DNA of 64,000 nucleotides from DATCJU01 sp036562635 (GTDB taxonomy: Bacteria > Actinomycetota > Actinomycetes > Mycobacteriales > Pseudonocardiaceae), in the NCBI GenBank assembly GCA_036562635.1, contig DATCJU010000081.1, positions 32,706 through 96,705 of the forward strand. Reading direction: 5' to 3'. Shown piece after piece: positions 42,051 to 50,683 of this stretch. Made by a program: the position numbers and the translations under genes. Numbering within the stretch: the stretch's first letter is position 1; every line of letters starts with the position of its first letter. The notes under the pieces were generated by a model that was not told where the DNA came from, did no database searches, and saw only the letters and a program-made list of their open reading frames with translations.

Positions 42051-43339
42051 GCACCGGCGGGCCGCGCAGGAGCGGCCGGGCCGATGCCGTGACCTCCGCG
42101 GGGAAGGAGAGGAACGGACCTCCCGGCGCGGCGGACGACGATCTGGCCGGACCGGAGACGCCCCGGCCCCCGCAGCCGCATCCCGCACCCCGGCCCCCGC
42201 ACCTGGACGTCGACGCCCTCCTGGACGACCCGTCCACCCGGGTGGTGATCTGCTGCGGATCCGGTGGCGTGGGCAAGACCACGACGGCGGCCGCCCTGGC
42301 GTTGCGCGCCGCCGAGCGCGGGCGACGAACGGTGGTGCTCACCATCGACCCGGCACGCCGGCTCGCCCAGTCGCTCGGGTTGCGTCAGCTCAGCAACCAT
42401 CCCCGCCGGATCGACCTGGGCGACCGGGCCGCGGCGGACGGGGAACGCGGCGAACTGTACGCGATGATGCTGGACATGCGCCGCACCTTCGACGAGATGG
42501 TGCTCGCGCACTCGGGGCCGGAGCGGGCCGAGCAGATCCTGGCCAACCCCTTCTACCAGACCATCTCCTCCTCGTTCTCCGGAACGCAGGAGTACATGGC
42601 GATGGAGAAACTGGGCCAGCTGGCCGCCTCCGGTGAGTGGGACCTCATCGTGGTGGACACCCCGCCGAGCCGGTCGGCCCTGGACTTCCTGGACGCCCCG
42701 CAGCGCCTGGCCGGGGTACTGGACGGCAAGATCATCCGGATGCTCTCGGCCCCGGCGCGCGCGGGAGGGCGTGGCCTGGCCCGCCTGGTCAGCACCGGGT
42801 TCGGCCTGTTCTCCAAAGTCGTGTCGACGATCATCGGCGGTCAGCTGCTCGCCGACGCGTCCGCCTTCGTGCAGGCGTTCGACTCCATGTTCGGTGGGTT
42901 CCGGGAGCGGGCCCGGGCCACCTACGAACTGCTGCGTTCCCCCGGCACGGTCTTCCTGGTGGTGGCGACCCCGGAGCCCGACGCGCTGCGCGAGGCGGAC
43001 TACTTCGTGGACCGGCTGGCCGGTGAGCGGATGCCGCTGGCCGGTCTGGTGCTCAACCGCATCCATCCGGTGCTGGCCGATCTGCCCACCAGCCAGGCCC
43101 TCGAGGCCGCCGAGCGGCTGGAGTCCGCGGGCACGGCGCCGCTGGCCGCCGCCGTCCTGCGGCTGCACGCCGACCGGGTGGCGATCGCCGCCAGGGAACA
43201 GCGACTGCTCGCCCAGTTCACCCGGGCCCATCCCGACATCGCCGTGACCACGGTTCCCGCGGCGACGGACGACGTCTACGACCTGGACGGGCTACGGGAG
43301 ATCGGCGCGTACCTGGCCGAGCCCGCCCGACGCTCCTGA
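42047..43339 (+). CDS. ArsA/GET3-like ATPase, second of pair (Rv3680-like)
   Basis: GTG 42047 overlaps the preceding stop and gives 430 residues. A Pro/Arg-rich disordered leader of about 60 residues precedes the P-loop GSGGVGKTT near residue 71. Switch motifs DPARRLAQSLG and VVDTPPSRSALDFLD follow, and long amphipathic helices (AFDSMFGGFRERARATYELL) may form the substrate groove. Compared with its partner it is longer and has no substitution in the P-loop. The next gene, whiB4, is on the other strand, keeping the mycobacterial order. Confidence 0.9.
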   Translation: MSTGGPRRSGRADAVTSAGKERNGPPGAADDDLAGPETPRPPQPHPAPRPPHLDVDALLDDPSTRVVICCGSGGVGKTTTAAALALRAAERGRRTVVLTIDPARRLAQSLGLRQLSNHPRRIDLGDRAAADGERGELYAMMLDMRRTFDEMVLAHSGPERAEQILANPFYQTISSSFSGTQEYMAMEKLGQLAASGEWDLIVVDTPPSRSALDFLDAPQRLAGVLDGKIIRMLSAPARAGGRGLARLVSTGFGLFSKVVSTIIGGQLLADASAFVQAFDSMFGGFRERARATYELLRSPGTVFLVVATPEPDALREADYFVDRLAGERMPLAGLVLNRIHPVLADLPTSQALEAAERLESAGTAPLAAAVLRLHADRVAIAAREQRLLAQFTRAHPDIAVTTVPAATDDVYDLDGLREIGAYLAEPARRS

Positions 43340-43409
43340 CACCGTTCGGTGACGTCGGACGACGACCCGGGAACGGCAAGGCGTCCGGGGCGTCGGGCGG
43401 GCTGTCCGC

Positions 43410-43724
43410 TCAGCTGGCCCGCAGCCGCTCCTCGGCCGCGGCGTTCTCCAGATGACTCTGTCGGGCCGACTCCAGCAGGGCCCGCCACGACACCACGTCC
43501 GGGCGGCGACGCAGCAGCGCTCGGCGCTCCCGCTCGGTCATGCCGCCCCACACTCCGAACTCGATCCGATTGTCCAGGGCCTCGGCCAGACACTCGGTGC
43601 GCACCTTGCACCCGAAGCAGATGACCTTGGCCTTGCGCTGCTCGGCACCACGGACGAACAGACAGTCAGGGTCCTGGTCCCGACACGCGGCGTAAATGCG
43701 CCAATCCCCCTGTTCGAAGAACAT
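43410..43724 (-). CDS. whiB4: WhiB-family iron-sulfur regulator, WhiB4 type
   Basis: The 104-residue protein has the four cluster cysteines C14, C36, C39 and C45 (C-x21-C-x2-C-x5-C), the EFGVWGGMTERERRALL turn and a basic C-terminal part for DNA binding. C21 is an extra cysteine. WhiB4 of M. tuberculosis senses oxygen and nitric oxide through a 4Fe-4S cluster and tunes antioxidant genes. Position between the ArsA pair and ponA2 is the same as in Rv3681c. The nearby catalase, dps and flavin reductase genes would be plausible targets, which is inference. Confidence 0.93.
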   Translation of the reverse strand: MFFEQGDWRIYAACRDQDPDCLFVRGAEQRKAKVICFGCKVRTECLAEALDNRIEFGVWGGMTERERRALLRRRPDVVSWRALLESARQSHLENAAAEERLRAS

Positions 43725-43958
43725 GTCCCCCAGCTCCTACCGTTGTCTCGACCTTCGTCCGGCGCTCCCCTGCACCGGAACCGGTGACAGTCACCCCCTT
43801 CGGGAGGTGAACTCCACGCGGTGCTGTCGTGAGACGTTGACGGACTGTAGAGGCAACCGGTTCCACTGCCAACACCGGGTTGCGTAGCTGTTACGTCGGG
43901 TCACCAATTCGGGCGGCAAGGAGAGGCCTGGGTCACATCTGCGACGTACCCTCAGGTT

Positions 43959-46457
43959 GTGCGGGCCAGATACGCGGTGTTCAAGCTGCTCGGACTGTGC
44001 GTGCTGGGGGGAGTACTGCTCGCCGGCGTGCTGTTCCCGTTCGTCGGTGCGATCGGACTCGCCTCGAACCGGGCCGGGGAGACCGTGGACGCGCTCTCCG
44101 CGGATCTCGTCGCCGCCGAACCACCGTTGGTCACCACGATCACGGACATGCACGGCACCCCGATCGCCTATCTGTACGACCAGTACCGGGTGCTGACTCC
44201 GCCGGAGATGATCGCGGACACCATGCGGGCCGCGATCATCGCGGTGGAGGACCGACGCTTCTACGAACACCACGGGGTGGACTGGTTCGGCACGATGCGT
44301 GCCTTCGTCACCAACCAGATCCAGGGCGAAATCGCACAGGGTGGTTCGACGCTCACCCAGCAGTACGTGAAGAACTACCTGTACCACGTGGTGGCCAAGA
44401 CCCCGCTCGAACAGGCCAGAGTCCGGGAGCAGACCCCGGCGCGCAAACTGCGGGAACTGCGGATCGCGATGCAGCTGGAGACCCGGCTGTCCAAGGACGA
44501 GATCCTGACCCGTTATCTCAACACGGTGCCGTTCGGCCACCAGACCTACGGGATCGCCGCGGCCGCCCAGGTGTTCTTCAACACCACTCCGGACAAACTC
44601 ACCATCGCGCAGTCCGCACTGCTGGCCGGAATCGTGAACCGCCCGGGCGAACTCAGTCCGGTGAGCAACCCCGAGGGGGCGCTCCAGCGGCGCAACTTCG
44701 TCATCGACAAGATGGTGGAGACCGGCAGTATCACGCCGGAGATGGGTGAGGCGGCCAAACAGGAACCGCTCGGCGTGGTCCAGCCGCTCAACCGGCCGCC
44801 CAACGGTTGTGTGGGCGCAGGTCCAGCACACGGTTTCTTCTGCCGGTACGTGGTCGACTACCTGCAGCGGGCCGGTTTCTCCATGGACGAGCTGCGCCGG
44901 GGCGGTTACGTCATCCGGACCACCCTCGACCCGCGGATCACCGACGCGGCCAAGCAGGCCGCGGAGCACCACGTGCCCAAGACCACGAAGGGCATCGCCA
45001 ACGTCATGGCGGTGGTGGAGCCGGGCAGGGACAAGCACAAGGTCCGCGCACTGGTGGCCAACCGGGACTTCGGACTGGACGCGGACAAGGGTGAGACGTC
45101 GTACCCGCTGCCCAGCGGCGTCACCCCGTTCGGCGCCGGCTCCATCTACAAGATCTTCACCGCGGCCGCCGCCCTGGAGAAGGGCATGGGCATCAACAAC
45201 CGCATCGACGTGCCGGGCGTGTACGTGTCCAGGACGTACAAGAACGGCAACGCTCCCTACACCGTGCGCAACGCCGGTAACTACCCCGGGAGCATGACGC
45301 TGCAGGACGCACTGGCCACCTCGCCGAACACCGCGTTCGTCGCGTTGCAGGAGCGGATCGGCCTCGACGCCGTGGTGGACATGGCCGCCCGGTTGGGCAT
45401 GCGGCAGAGCATGCTGGAGGTGAACCACGGGGGCGCGCCGCTCGCCCCGGACGGTTCCAACGGACCGTCGCAGGCACAGTTCATCAAGGAACGCAACATC
45501 GGCGCGTTCACCCTCGGATTCACCCCCACCGGGGTGCTGGAACTGGCCAACGTCAGCGCGACCCTGATCAGCGGTGGCGTGTGGTGCCCACCCACCCCGA
45601 TCGAGTCGATCACCGACCACAACGGTCAGCCGGTGGCCATCACCGAGGCGCCGTGCGAGCAGGTGGTGGACGAGGGCCTGGCCAACAGCCTGGCGGTCGG
45701 GCTGAGCAAGGACCACCTGCCCGGGGGCACCGCCTACCACGCGGCCCAGACCGCGGGCAAGGGCTGGACCCGCCCGATGCTCGGCAAGACCGGCACCACG
45801 CAGAACCACCAGTCGGCCGGGTTCACCGGCGCCACCCCGCAGTACGCCGGGGCGGTGCTGACCTTCAGCGACGGGGTGGCCCCGCAGGGCATCTGCGACA
45901 CCGACCCGCCGCGGTTGTGCGGGAGCGGCGGCAACATCTACGGCGGCAAGATCCCCGCCCGGACCTGGTTCGAGACCATGGTGGCGGTGCACGAGGGGCT
46001 GCCGGTGCTGCCGCTGCCGGAACCCGATCCCCGCTACGTCGACGGCAGCTCGCAGGTGCAGGTGCCCAACGTCGTCGGCATGCGGGAGAACGAGGCCAAG
46101 GCGGTCCTGGAGCGGGCCGGGTACAAGGTCGACCGGCGCTCGGTGAACAGCGAGCAGCCGCGGGGGGTGGTGGCCAGTCAGAGCCCGCGGGGCGTGGTGC
46201 TGCCCGGCGAGACGGTCACCATCTGGGTGAGCACCGGGTACGTGCCGCCGCCGCAGCCCTCCGAGACCGAACAGCAGGAACCGGCGACGGGGGGCGAGGG
46301 CCAGACGCCGGCCGAGCCACCCGATGAGGGGCCACCACCGACGTCGGCGCCGTCCCCGGAGCCGGGTGACGACTGGCTGCAACCCCCGATACCCGGTGTA
46401 CCGGGAGGCCCTGGCAACGGTGGACCGATCATCCTGCCGCCGGAGGGCCCGAACTGA
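43959..46457 (+). CDS. ponA2: Bifunctional penicillin-binding protein PonA2
   Basis: GTG 43959 is six bases after TACCCT. The 832-residue protein has one N-terminal helix (about 8-32), a glycosyltransferase domain with EDRRFYEHHGVDW and QGGSTLTQQYVKN, and a transpeptidase domain with SIYK (S-x-x-K), SPN and KTGTT. A single PASTA domain (about 700-760, VPNVVGMRENEAKAVLERAG) and a Pro/Glu-rich tail follow. It polymerises and cross-links peptidoglycan at the outer membrane face. Cysteine-containing loops (CVGAG, GFFCRY) could carry a disulfide. It is divergent from whiB4. Confidence 0.96.
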   Translation: MRARYAVFKLLGLCVLGGVLLAGVLFPFVGAIGLASNRAGETVDALSADLVAAEPPLVTTITDMHGTPIAYLYDQYRVLTPPEMIADTMRAAIIAVEDRRFYEHHGVDWFGTMRAFVTNQIQGEIAQGGSTLTQQYVKNYLYHVVAKTPLEQARVREQTPARKLRELRIAMQLETRLSKDEILTRYLNTVPFGHQTYGIAAAAQVFFNTTPDKLTIAQSALLAGIVNRPGELSPVSNPEGALQRRNFVIDKMVETGSITPEMGEAAKQEPLGVVQPLNRPPNGCVGAGPAHGFFCRYVVDYLQRAGFSMDELRRGGYVIRTTLDPRITDAAKQAAEHHVPKTTKGIANVMAVVEPGRDKHKVRALVANRDFGLDADKGETSYPLPSGVTPFGAGSIYKIFTAAAALEKGMGINNRIDVPGVYVSRTYKNGNAPYTVRNAGNYPGSMTLQDALATSPNTAFVALQERIGLDAVVDMAARLGMRQSMLEVNHGGAPLAPDGSNGPSQAQFIKERNIGAFTLGFTPTGVLELANVSATLISGGVWCPPTPIESITDHNGQPVAITEAPCEQVVDEGLANSLAVGLSKDHLPGGTAYHAAQTAGKGWTRPMLGKTGTTQNHQSAGFTGATPQYAGAVLTFSDGVAPQGICDTDPPRLCGSGGNIYGGKIPARTWFETMVAVHEGLPVLPLPEPDPRYVDGSSQVQVPNVVGMRENEAKAVLERAGYKVDRRSVNSEQPRGVVASQSPRGVVLPGETVTIWVSTGYVPPPQPSETEQQEPATGGEGQTPAEPPDEGPPPTSAPSPEPGDDWLQPPIPGVPGGPGNGGPIILPPEGPN

Positions 46458-46482
46458 GGGGCCGCCCCGGTCGTGACATGGT

Positions 46483-46533
46483 CGAGCGGTGGGCATCCCG
46501 CGGAGAACAGATCCGCGGATGACCCACCGCTCG
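46483..46533. terminator. Terminator between ponA2 and yqeY
   Basis: CGAGCGGTGGG (46483-46493) pairs with 46523-46533, with further imperfect pairing inside, between converging genes. Confidence 0.75.
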
Positions 46534-46565
46534 TCGCTGTCAGGGGTCGTGGAGCCGGATGCGGC

Positions 46566-47039
46566 TCAGGACTGCTGGAGCAACGACTTGACGGCGGCGG
46601 CCACCCGGCCGCCCTCGGCGCGTCCGGCGACCTTGGCGGTGGCCACCTTCATCACCTGGCCCATCTGCCGCTGGGTCGGTGCCTGGCCGATCTGGGCCGC
46701 CACCTCGTCCACCGCCTGCTGCGCCAACTCGGCCAGCTCGGTGTCGCTGAGCTGCCGGGGCAGGTAGCGCTCGAGCACCTCGCCCTCCGCGCGCTCCTTG
46801 GCGGCCAGCTCCTCCCGACCGGCCGCGGCGAACGCCTCGGCGGCCTCGCGACGCTTCCGGACCTCCCGGCGCAGCACCTGCTGTACCTCGGTGTCGGTGA
46901 GTTCCCGGGCGGAGGAGCCCGAGACCTCCTCGTTGGTGATCGCAGCCAAGGCCATGCGCAGGGTCGACATCGCGACGCTGTCCTTTTCCTTGATCGCGGC
47001 CGACAGGTCGGCCTGCAATCGGGCCTTCAACTCCGCCAT
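46566..47039 (-). CDS. GatB/YqeY domain protein
   Basis: ATG 47039 stands seven bases after TAGCGT on the minus strand (47047-47052), so the leaderless start gives 157 residues. The protein is helical, with KARLQADLSAAIKEKD at the N-terminus, SARELTDTEVQQVLRREVRKRREAAEAF in the middle (broken at the turn) and the C-terminal YqeY helix bundle with GQAPTQRQMGQVMK. It resembles the tRNA-binding tail domain of GatB/GatE. YqeY proteins may act in tRNA-dependent amidation or as tRNA-handling factors, but no function is proven. Confidence 0.9.
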   Translation of the reverse strand: MAELKARLQADLSAAIKEKDSVAMSTLRMALAAITNEEVSGSSARELTDTEVQQVLRREVRKRREAAEAFAAAGREELAAKERAEGEVLERYLPRQLSDTELAELAQQAVDEVAAQIGQAPTQRQMGQVMKVATAKVAGRAEGGRVAAAVKSLLQQS

Positions 47040-47187
47040 GGCAGTTACGCTAGCCGCAGGGCGGCGAATGATCCTCATGAAATACCCGCTCCCCACCCGC
47101 GTTCCGACACGGGGAGCGACGGCCGTCACGCAATAGTGGCACCCAGGTACTTCGATCCGGTCAGGTAATGCCCGTAGGCTCGGGGGC

Positions 47188-48162
47188 GTGAATGCTGTTG
47201 GTCGTGCCCTGCTCGGAACCGTGGCGCTCGGTGCCGCCGCCATCGCCTACTCCGCCGGCTACGAGCGGCGGCGGTGGACGCTGCGGCACGCCACACTGCC
47301 GGTGCTGGCCGAGGGCGCTCGCCCGCTGCGCGTGCTGCACATCTCCGACCTGCACATGACGCCCAACCAGCACTCCAAGCAGCGCTGGGTGGCGTCGCTG
47401 GCCGAGTTGGAACCGGACCTGGTGGTCAACACCGGGGACAACCTGGCCCACCCGCAGGCGGTACCCGCGGTGATCCGGGCACTCGGGCCGCTGCTGGACC
47501 GGCCGGGCGTGTTCGTCTGGGGCAGCAACGACTACTTCGCGCCCCGCCCCAAGAACCCGGCCCGGTACCTGCTGCCGGCGCACAAGACCAAGCGGATCCA
47601 CGGGCGGCCGCTCCCGTGGCGGGACCTGCGGGCCGCCATGACCGAGCGCGGTTGGCTGGACCTCACCCACGTCCGCCGGACCTTCACCGTGGCCGGACTG
47701 AAGATCGTCGCCGCCGGGGTGGACGACCCGCACCTGCGCCGGGACCGCTACCAGGACATCGCCGGCCGCCCCGACCCCACCGCCGACCTGCGTCTGGGCG
47801 TCACCCACTCACCCGAACCGCGGGTGCTCGACGCCTTCGCCGCCGACGGATACGACCTGGTGCTGGCCGGGCACACCCACGGCGGTCAGCTCCGGGTGCC
47901 CGGCTACGGAGCGATCGTCACCAACTGCGGGCTGGACCGGTCGCGGGCCCGGGGTGCCTCCCGGTGGGGCGTGCACACCTGGCTGCACGTGTCCGCCGGC
48001 CTGGGAACCTCCCCCTACGCCCCGGTGCGGTTCGCTTGCCCGCCGGAGGCCAGCCTCCTGACCCTGGTTCCACGGTCCCAGGAGGGGCTCATGAACGCCT
48101 CCGATGTGCGTTCCGCAACACGCGGACCAGCGCATTTCGGTTCTGGGGCTGACATCCGCTAA
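47188..48162 (+). CDS. Metallophosphoesterase (Rv3683-like, YkuE type)
   Basis: GTG 47188 is seven bases after TAGGCT (47175-47180). The 324-residue protein has a short N-terminal membrane helix (about 4-22) and a calcineurin-type metal site: LHISDLHMTP (DxH), VVNTGDNLAHP (GDN), WGSNDYF (the usual GNHD is GSND here), and the C-terminal LAGHTHGGQL. It probably faces the outside and cleaves a phospholipid or envelope phosphoester. The stop codon TAA lies inside the -10 box of the tRNA promoter that follows. Confidence 0.88.
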   Translation: MNAVGRALLGTVALGAAAIAYSAGYERRRWTLRHATLPVLAEGARPLRVLHISDLHMTPNQHSKQRWVASLAELEPDLVVNTGDNLAHPQAVPAVIRALGPLLDRPGVFVWGSNDYFAPRPKNPARYLLPAHKTKRIHGRPLPWRDLRAAMTERGWLDLTHVRRTFTVAGLKIVAAGVDDPHLRRDRYQDIAGRPDPTADLRLGVTHSPEPRVLDAFAADGYDLVLAGHTHGGQLRVPGYGAIVTNCGLDRSRARGASRWGVHTWLHVSAGLGTSPYAPVRFACPPEASLLTLVPRSQEGLMNASDVRSATRGPAHFGSGADIR

Positions 48163-48165
48163 ACT
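48160..48165 (+). promoter_or_regulatory. -10 box of tRNA-Pro, overlapping a stop codon
   Basis: TAAACT stands 13 bases before the mature tRNA. Its first three bases are the TAA stop of the metallophosphoesterase gene. TCGGTT (48137-48142) is a possible -35 box at 17 bases. Confidence 0.55.
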
Positions 48166-48178
48166 CGTCCGCGTCCAA

Positions 48179-48252
48179 CGGGGTGTGGCGCAGCTTGGGA
48201 GCGCGCTTCGTTCGGGTCGAAGAGGTCGTGGGTTCAAATCCCGCCACCCCGA
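48179..48252 (+). tRNA. proT-type tRNA: tRNA-Pro (anticodon CGG)
   Basis: The 74-base cloverleaf has a perfect seven-pair acceptor (CGGGGTG with CACCCCG, discriminator A), a GCGC D-stem, the anticodon arm CTTCG-TTCGGGT-CGAAG with anticodon CGG, and the T-arm GTGGG-TTCAAAT-CCCGC. CCA is not encoded. Confidence 0.97.
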
Positions 48253-48263
48253 CGTGGATGAAC

Positions 48264-48303
48264 GGACAGGCCCGGGGTTCCGACAGGAGCCCCGGGCCTG
48301 TCC
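48264..48303 (+). terminator. Terminator of tRNA-Pro
   Basis: A perfect 14-bp stem (48264-48277 with 48290-48303) begins 12 bases after the tRNA. Confidence 0.88.
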
Positions 48304-48875
48304 CTGTTCGTGGGCCGGGTCGGTGCCGACACGAAGCGTCCCGACACCGGAGCAGCCGACCGGGACGACGCGGTACCGGTCGCACCACCGACCCCGACAC
48401 GCTCGCCGTCCCCCCTTCCCTCCTGCCCTCGCCGCCGGCCGCCCCGCCCGGGACGACTCCGAACGCCGTTCCCCCCGGTGCGCGACGAGTGCGCACGGAC
48501 ATGCGGAACCCACCGCAGGAACCGGCCCCACCCGACGAACCGTCGGGAAAACGCGGAAAACCGGCGCCATCGGGAAGGACGACGAACGGGTCCGTCTCCA
48601 CGGACGGGCGCGGAACGTTGTCGACACCATCGTCATCGCGGTACCACGACGAGACGTCGACCGTCCCCCGTTCCGTTCTCCGGTCGTGCGGTTTCCGCAC
48701 CGGGTGGTGTGACGGGAAAACACAGTCCCACTCCGTTTCCGCAATCGACCGGAAAACCTCTCACTCTCCGGTTCCCCACCACCGGACCGGTCCGGTGATT
48801 TCCCCTCCGCCGCGTGACCCGATCCGGAAAGCACGGGAAGGAAAATCACCACCGGAAGCGGTCACCGGTCCCGAA
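48304..48875. other. Gene-free region rich in GGAAA/TTTCC
   Basis: No frame here has a convincing start, ribosome site or protein-like product. The second half contains repeated CGGGAAAA, CCGGAAA and TTTCCG words and a short perfect hairpin GTGCGG-TTT-CCGCAC (48686-48700). It may be decayed sequence or hold an unrecognised RNA. Confidence 0.5.
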
Positions 48876-48921
48876 CGGGAAAAGGGTTCGACACTCCGAG
48901 AGGTGCCGAACCCTTTTCCCG
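48876..48921. terminator. Terminator of the dehydrogenase gene
   Basis: A perfect 15-bp stem (48876-48890 with 48907-48921) carries an AAAA/TTTT core and further pairing in the loop. It lies 86 bases after the stop of the minus-strand gene at 49007. Confidence 0.85.
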
Positions 48922-49006
48922 TCTCGATCCGCTCGGACCGGAACACCGTATTCCGTCACCGTTCCGGTCCCGGTATCCGCGCCACCAGCACGGACACCGT
49001 GCAGGA

Positions 49007-50155
49007 TCACGCCATCTGCGGGTGCAGGACGACCTTGGTGTAACCCTCGACGCGCTTGTCGAACTTCTCGTACGCCTGGGGAGCCTGCTCCAGGGGCAGC
49101 TCGTGGGAGACCACGAAGCTCGGCTTGGCCCGCCCGGCGATGATCAGGTCGCGGAGCTGGCGGTTGTACCGCTTGACGTTGCACTGCCCGGTACCGAAGC
49201 GCAGGCCCTTCTCGAAGGCCCGCCCGATCGCCACCAGCAGCATGCCGCGCTTGGCCTGCTCGTTGGGGGCGCCCGGGTCGGACGGCACGTAGAGGCCGGG
49301 GATCCCGAGCATGCCGGTCGGCCGCACCGTCTCGATGAGCGAGTTCAGCACGGTCGCCGGTTCCTCGCCCTCCTGGTCGTGCGACACGGCCTGGTAGCCG
49401 ACGGCGTCCACACCCTTGTCCGTGCCCTCGCCGTCGGTCTGGTCCTTGATCTGCTGCACCGGGTCGCCCTCGGCGAAGTTGATCGGAATGGCACCGATCT
49501 CCTCAGCCTTCTGCAGACGCTCCGGCACCCGGTCCACCACGAACACCCGGGAGGCCCCGCGCAGCATCGCCGAGTAGGCGGCCATCAGGCCCACCGGGCC
49601 ACCGCCGTACACCGCGACGGTCTCCCCCGGGGACACCTGGGCGAGCTCGCAGCCGTGGTAACCCGTCGGGAAGATGTCCGCCAGCAGGACGAAGTCGGTC
49701 TCGTGCTCGGTCCCCGGCGGGAGCTGGAGGCAGTTGAAGTCGGCGTAGGGGACCTTGATGTACTCGGCCTGGCCGCCGACCCACGGCCCCATGGCCACGT
49801 AGCCGTAGGCACCGCCGGCGAAGCCGGGGTTCACGGTGAGACAGAAGCCCGTGTAGCCCGCCTGACAGTTCCGGCAGAAACCACAGGCGACGTTGAAGGG
49901 CATGACCACACGGTCACCTGGTTTGACCGTCCGGACGCCGTCGCCGACCTCCTCGACGATCCCCATGTTCTCGTGCCCGAACACGATGCCGGGCTCGGCC
50001 GCGGTACGGCCTTCGTACATGTGCAGGTCCGAACCGCAGATCGCGGTGGACGTAATGCGAATGATCGCGTCGTTCGGGTGCTCGATCCTCGGGTTCTCGA
50101 CCTCCTCCACGGCTACTTTGAACGGTTCCTTGTAGACGACCGCCCTCACGGCCAT
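49007..50155 (-). CDS. Zinc-dependent dehydrogenase, glutathione-independent formaldehyde dehydrogenase type
   Basis: The 382-residue protein has catalytic zinc ligands in ICGSDLHMYEG and FGHENMG, four structural zinc cysteines in ACGFCRNCQAGYTGFC, and the coenzyme motif VYGGGPVGLMAAY near residue 180. The insertion around GEEPATVLNSLIETVRPTG and the loop PFNVACGFC match the formaldehyde-dismutase/FdhA-like branch, which keeps NAD bound and oxidises aldehydes. ATG 50155 is used, but GGAGG is only two bases before it; the GTG at 50149, eight bases from GGAGG, may be the true start (MRAVVYKEPF). Confidence 0.87.
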   Translation of the reverse strand: MAVRAVVYKEPFKVAVEEVENPRIEHPNDAIIRITSTAICGSDLHMYEGRTAAEPGIVFGHENMGIVEEVGDGVRTVKPGDRVVMPFNVACGFCRNCQAGYTGFCLTVNPGFAGGAYGYVAMGPWVGGQAEYIKVPYADFNCLQLPPGTEHETDFVLLADIFPTGYHGCELAQVSPGETVAVYGGGPVGLMAAYSAMLRGASRVFVVDRVPERLQKAEEIGAIPINFAEGDPVQQIKDQTDGEGTDKGVDAVGYQAVSHDQEGEEPATVLNSLIETVRPTGMLGIPGLYVPSDPGAPNEQAKRGMLLVAIGRAFEKGLRFGTGQCNVKRYNRQLRDLIIAGRAKPSFVVSHELPLEQAPQAYEKFDKRVEGYTKVVLHPQMA

Positions 50156-50346
50156 CACCTCCGATGACACAGCCAGTGCCTGCCGTGTTTTCGAGGGGGA
50201 CGAGGCCGTCGACGGACTGCTACCAACAACACACACGGCGTGATACGACGACCGCGACAATCCCCCCTTGTGACCCGAATCTCATGGTTCGCCCATAGGG
50301 AGCAAAGGTCAAGGCGACTACCGTCGACACCACCTAGCCCGTAGAG

Positions 50347-50466
50347 GTGAATCTGCAGTTCAACATCGACATTTCCCACACCGAAGGCTTCGACGTCGAC
50401 GGTTTCAACATCGAAAGGACGGCGGGAAAGTGGAACCACGCATCGGGACCCTGCTCGTTCCCGTGA
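50347..50466 (+). CDS. Possible 39-residue acidic-aromatic peptide
   Basis: A GTG at 50347 opens a frame reading VNLQFNIDISHTEGFDVDG followed by FNIER and a basic end. The first 23 codons have 20 G/C third bases, unlike random intergenic sequence, and the pattern Phe-x-Ile/Val-Asp recurs three times. The stop lies inside the next small gene, 37 bases past its start. A TACCGT box lies near 50317. It could be a real small protein or the leader of the following gene. No family is recognised. Confidence 0.4.
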   Translation: MNLQFNIDISHTEGFDVDGFNIERTAGKWNHASGPCSFP

Positions 50467-50615
50467 CCGGACTGTCCGGCACCACCTACCCGCTCGGCAC
50501 CCGTGTTCACATCAGCGGCCGCGGTGAGGCCGTCGACGGTTTCGTCAACGGCGACTGGCTCCCCCTGTCGTGGTGGGAGTTCGCCGAGGGGCACTCCGAG
50601 CAGCAGAGCGCCTGA
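50430..50615 (+). CDS. Small conserved-looking protein of 61 residues
   Basis: The GTG at 50430 is preceded by GGACGGCGGG. The product begins MEPRIGTLLVPVTGLSG and has an SH3-like pattern (TYPLGTRVHISGRG, then FVNGDWLPLSWWEFAEG), which suggests a compact beta-barrel. The tryptophan-rich VNGDWLPL and WWEFA segments are typical of real small actinobacterial proteins, but I cannot name the family. It overlaps the 39-residue frame in another reading frame, so translational coupling is possible. Confidence 0.55.
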   Translation: MEPRIGTLLVPVTGLSGTTYPLGTRVHISGRGEAVDGFVNGDWLPLSWWEFAEGHSEQQSA

Positions 50616-50683
50616 GCCGACCACACGTCGCACCCGGCCCCGGCACCCCGCCGTCCCCGGACCAGCGTGCCGGGGCTGCCGGT

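Noticed and set aside
43791..46496. Very long open frame (about 900 codons) antisense to ponA2, and similar ones opposite acs, nagZ, the S9 peptidase and the catalase
   Set aside because: These frames lie opposite genes with clear motifs. In very GC-rich DNA the antisense frames lack stops by composition alone, and their products have no recognisable domains.
48179..48252. tRNA-Pro as a possible integration site for a mobile element
   Set aside because: No repeat of the tRNA 3' end, integrase gene or phage gene is found downstream in the window.
48183..49043. Open frame of 286 codons overlapping tRNA-Pro and two terminators
   Set aside because: It begins within the tRNA, crosses two strong hairpins and gives a composition-driven Pro/Arg/Thr sequence.
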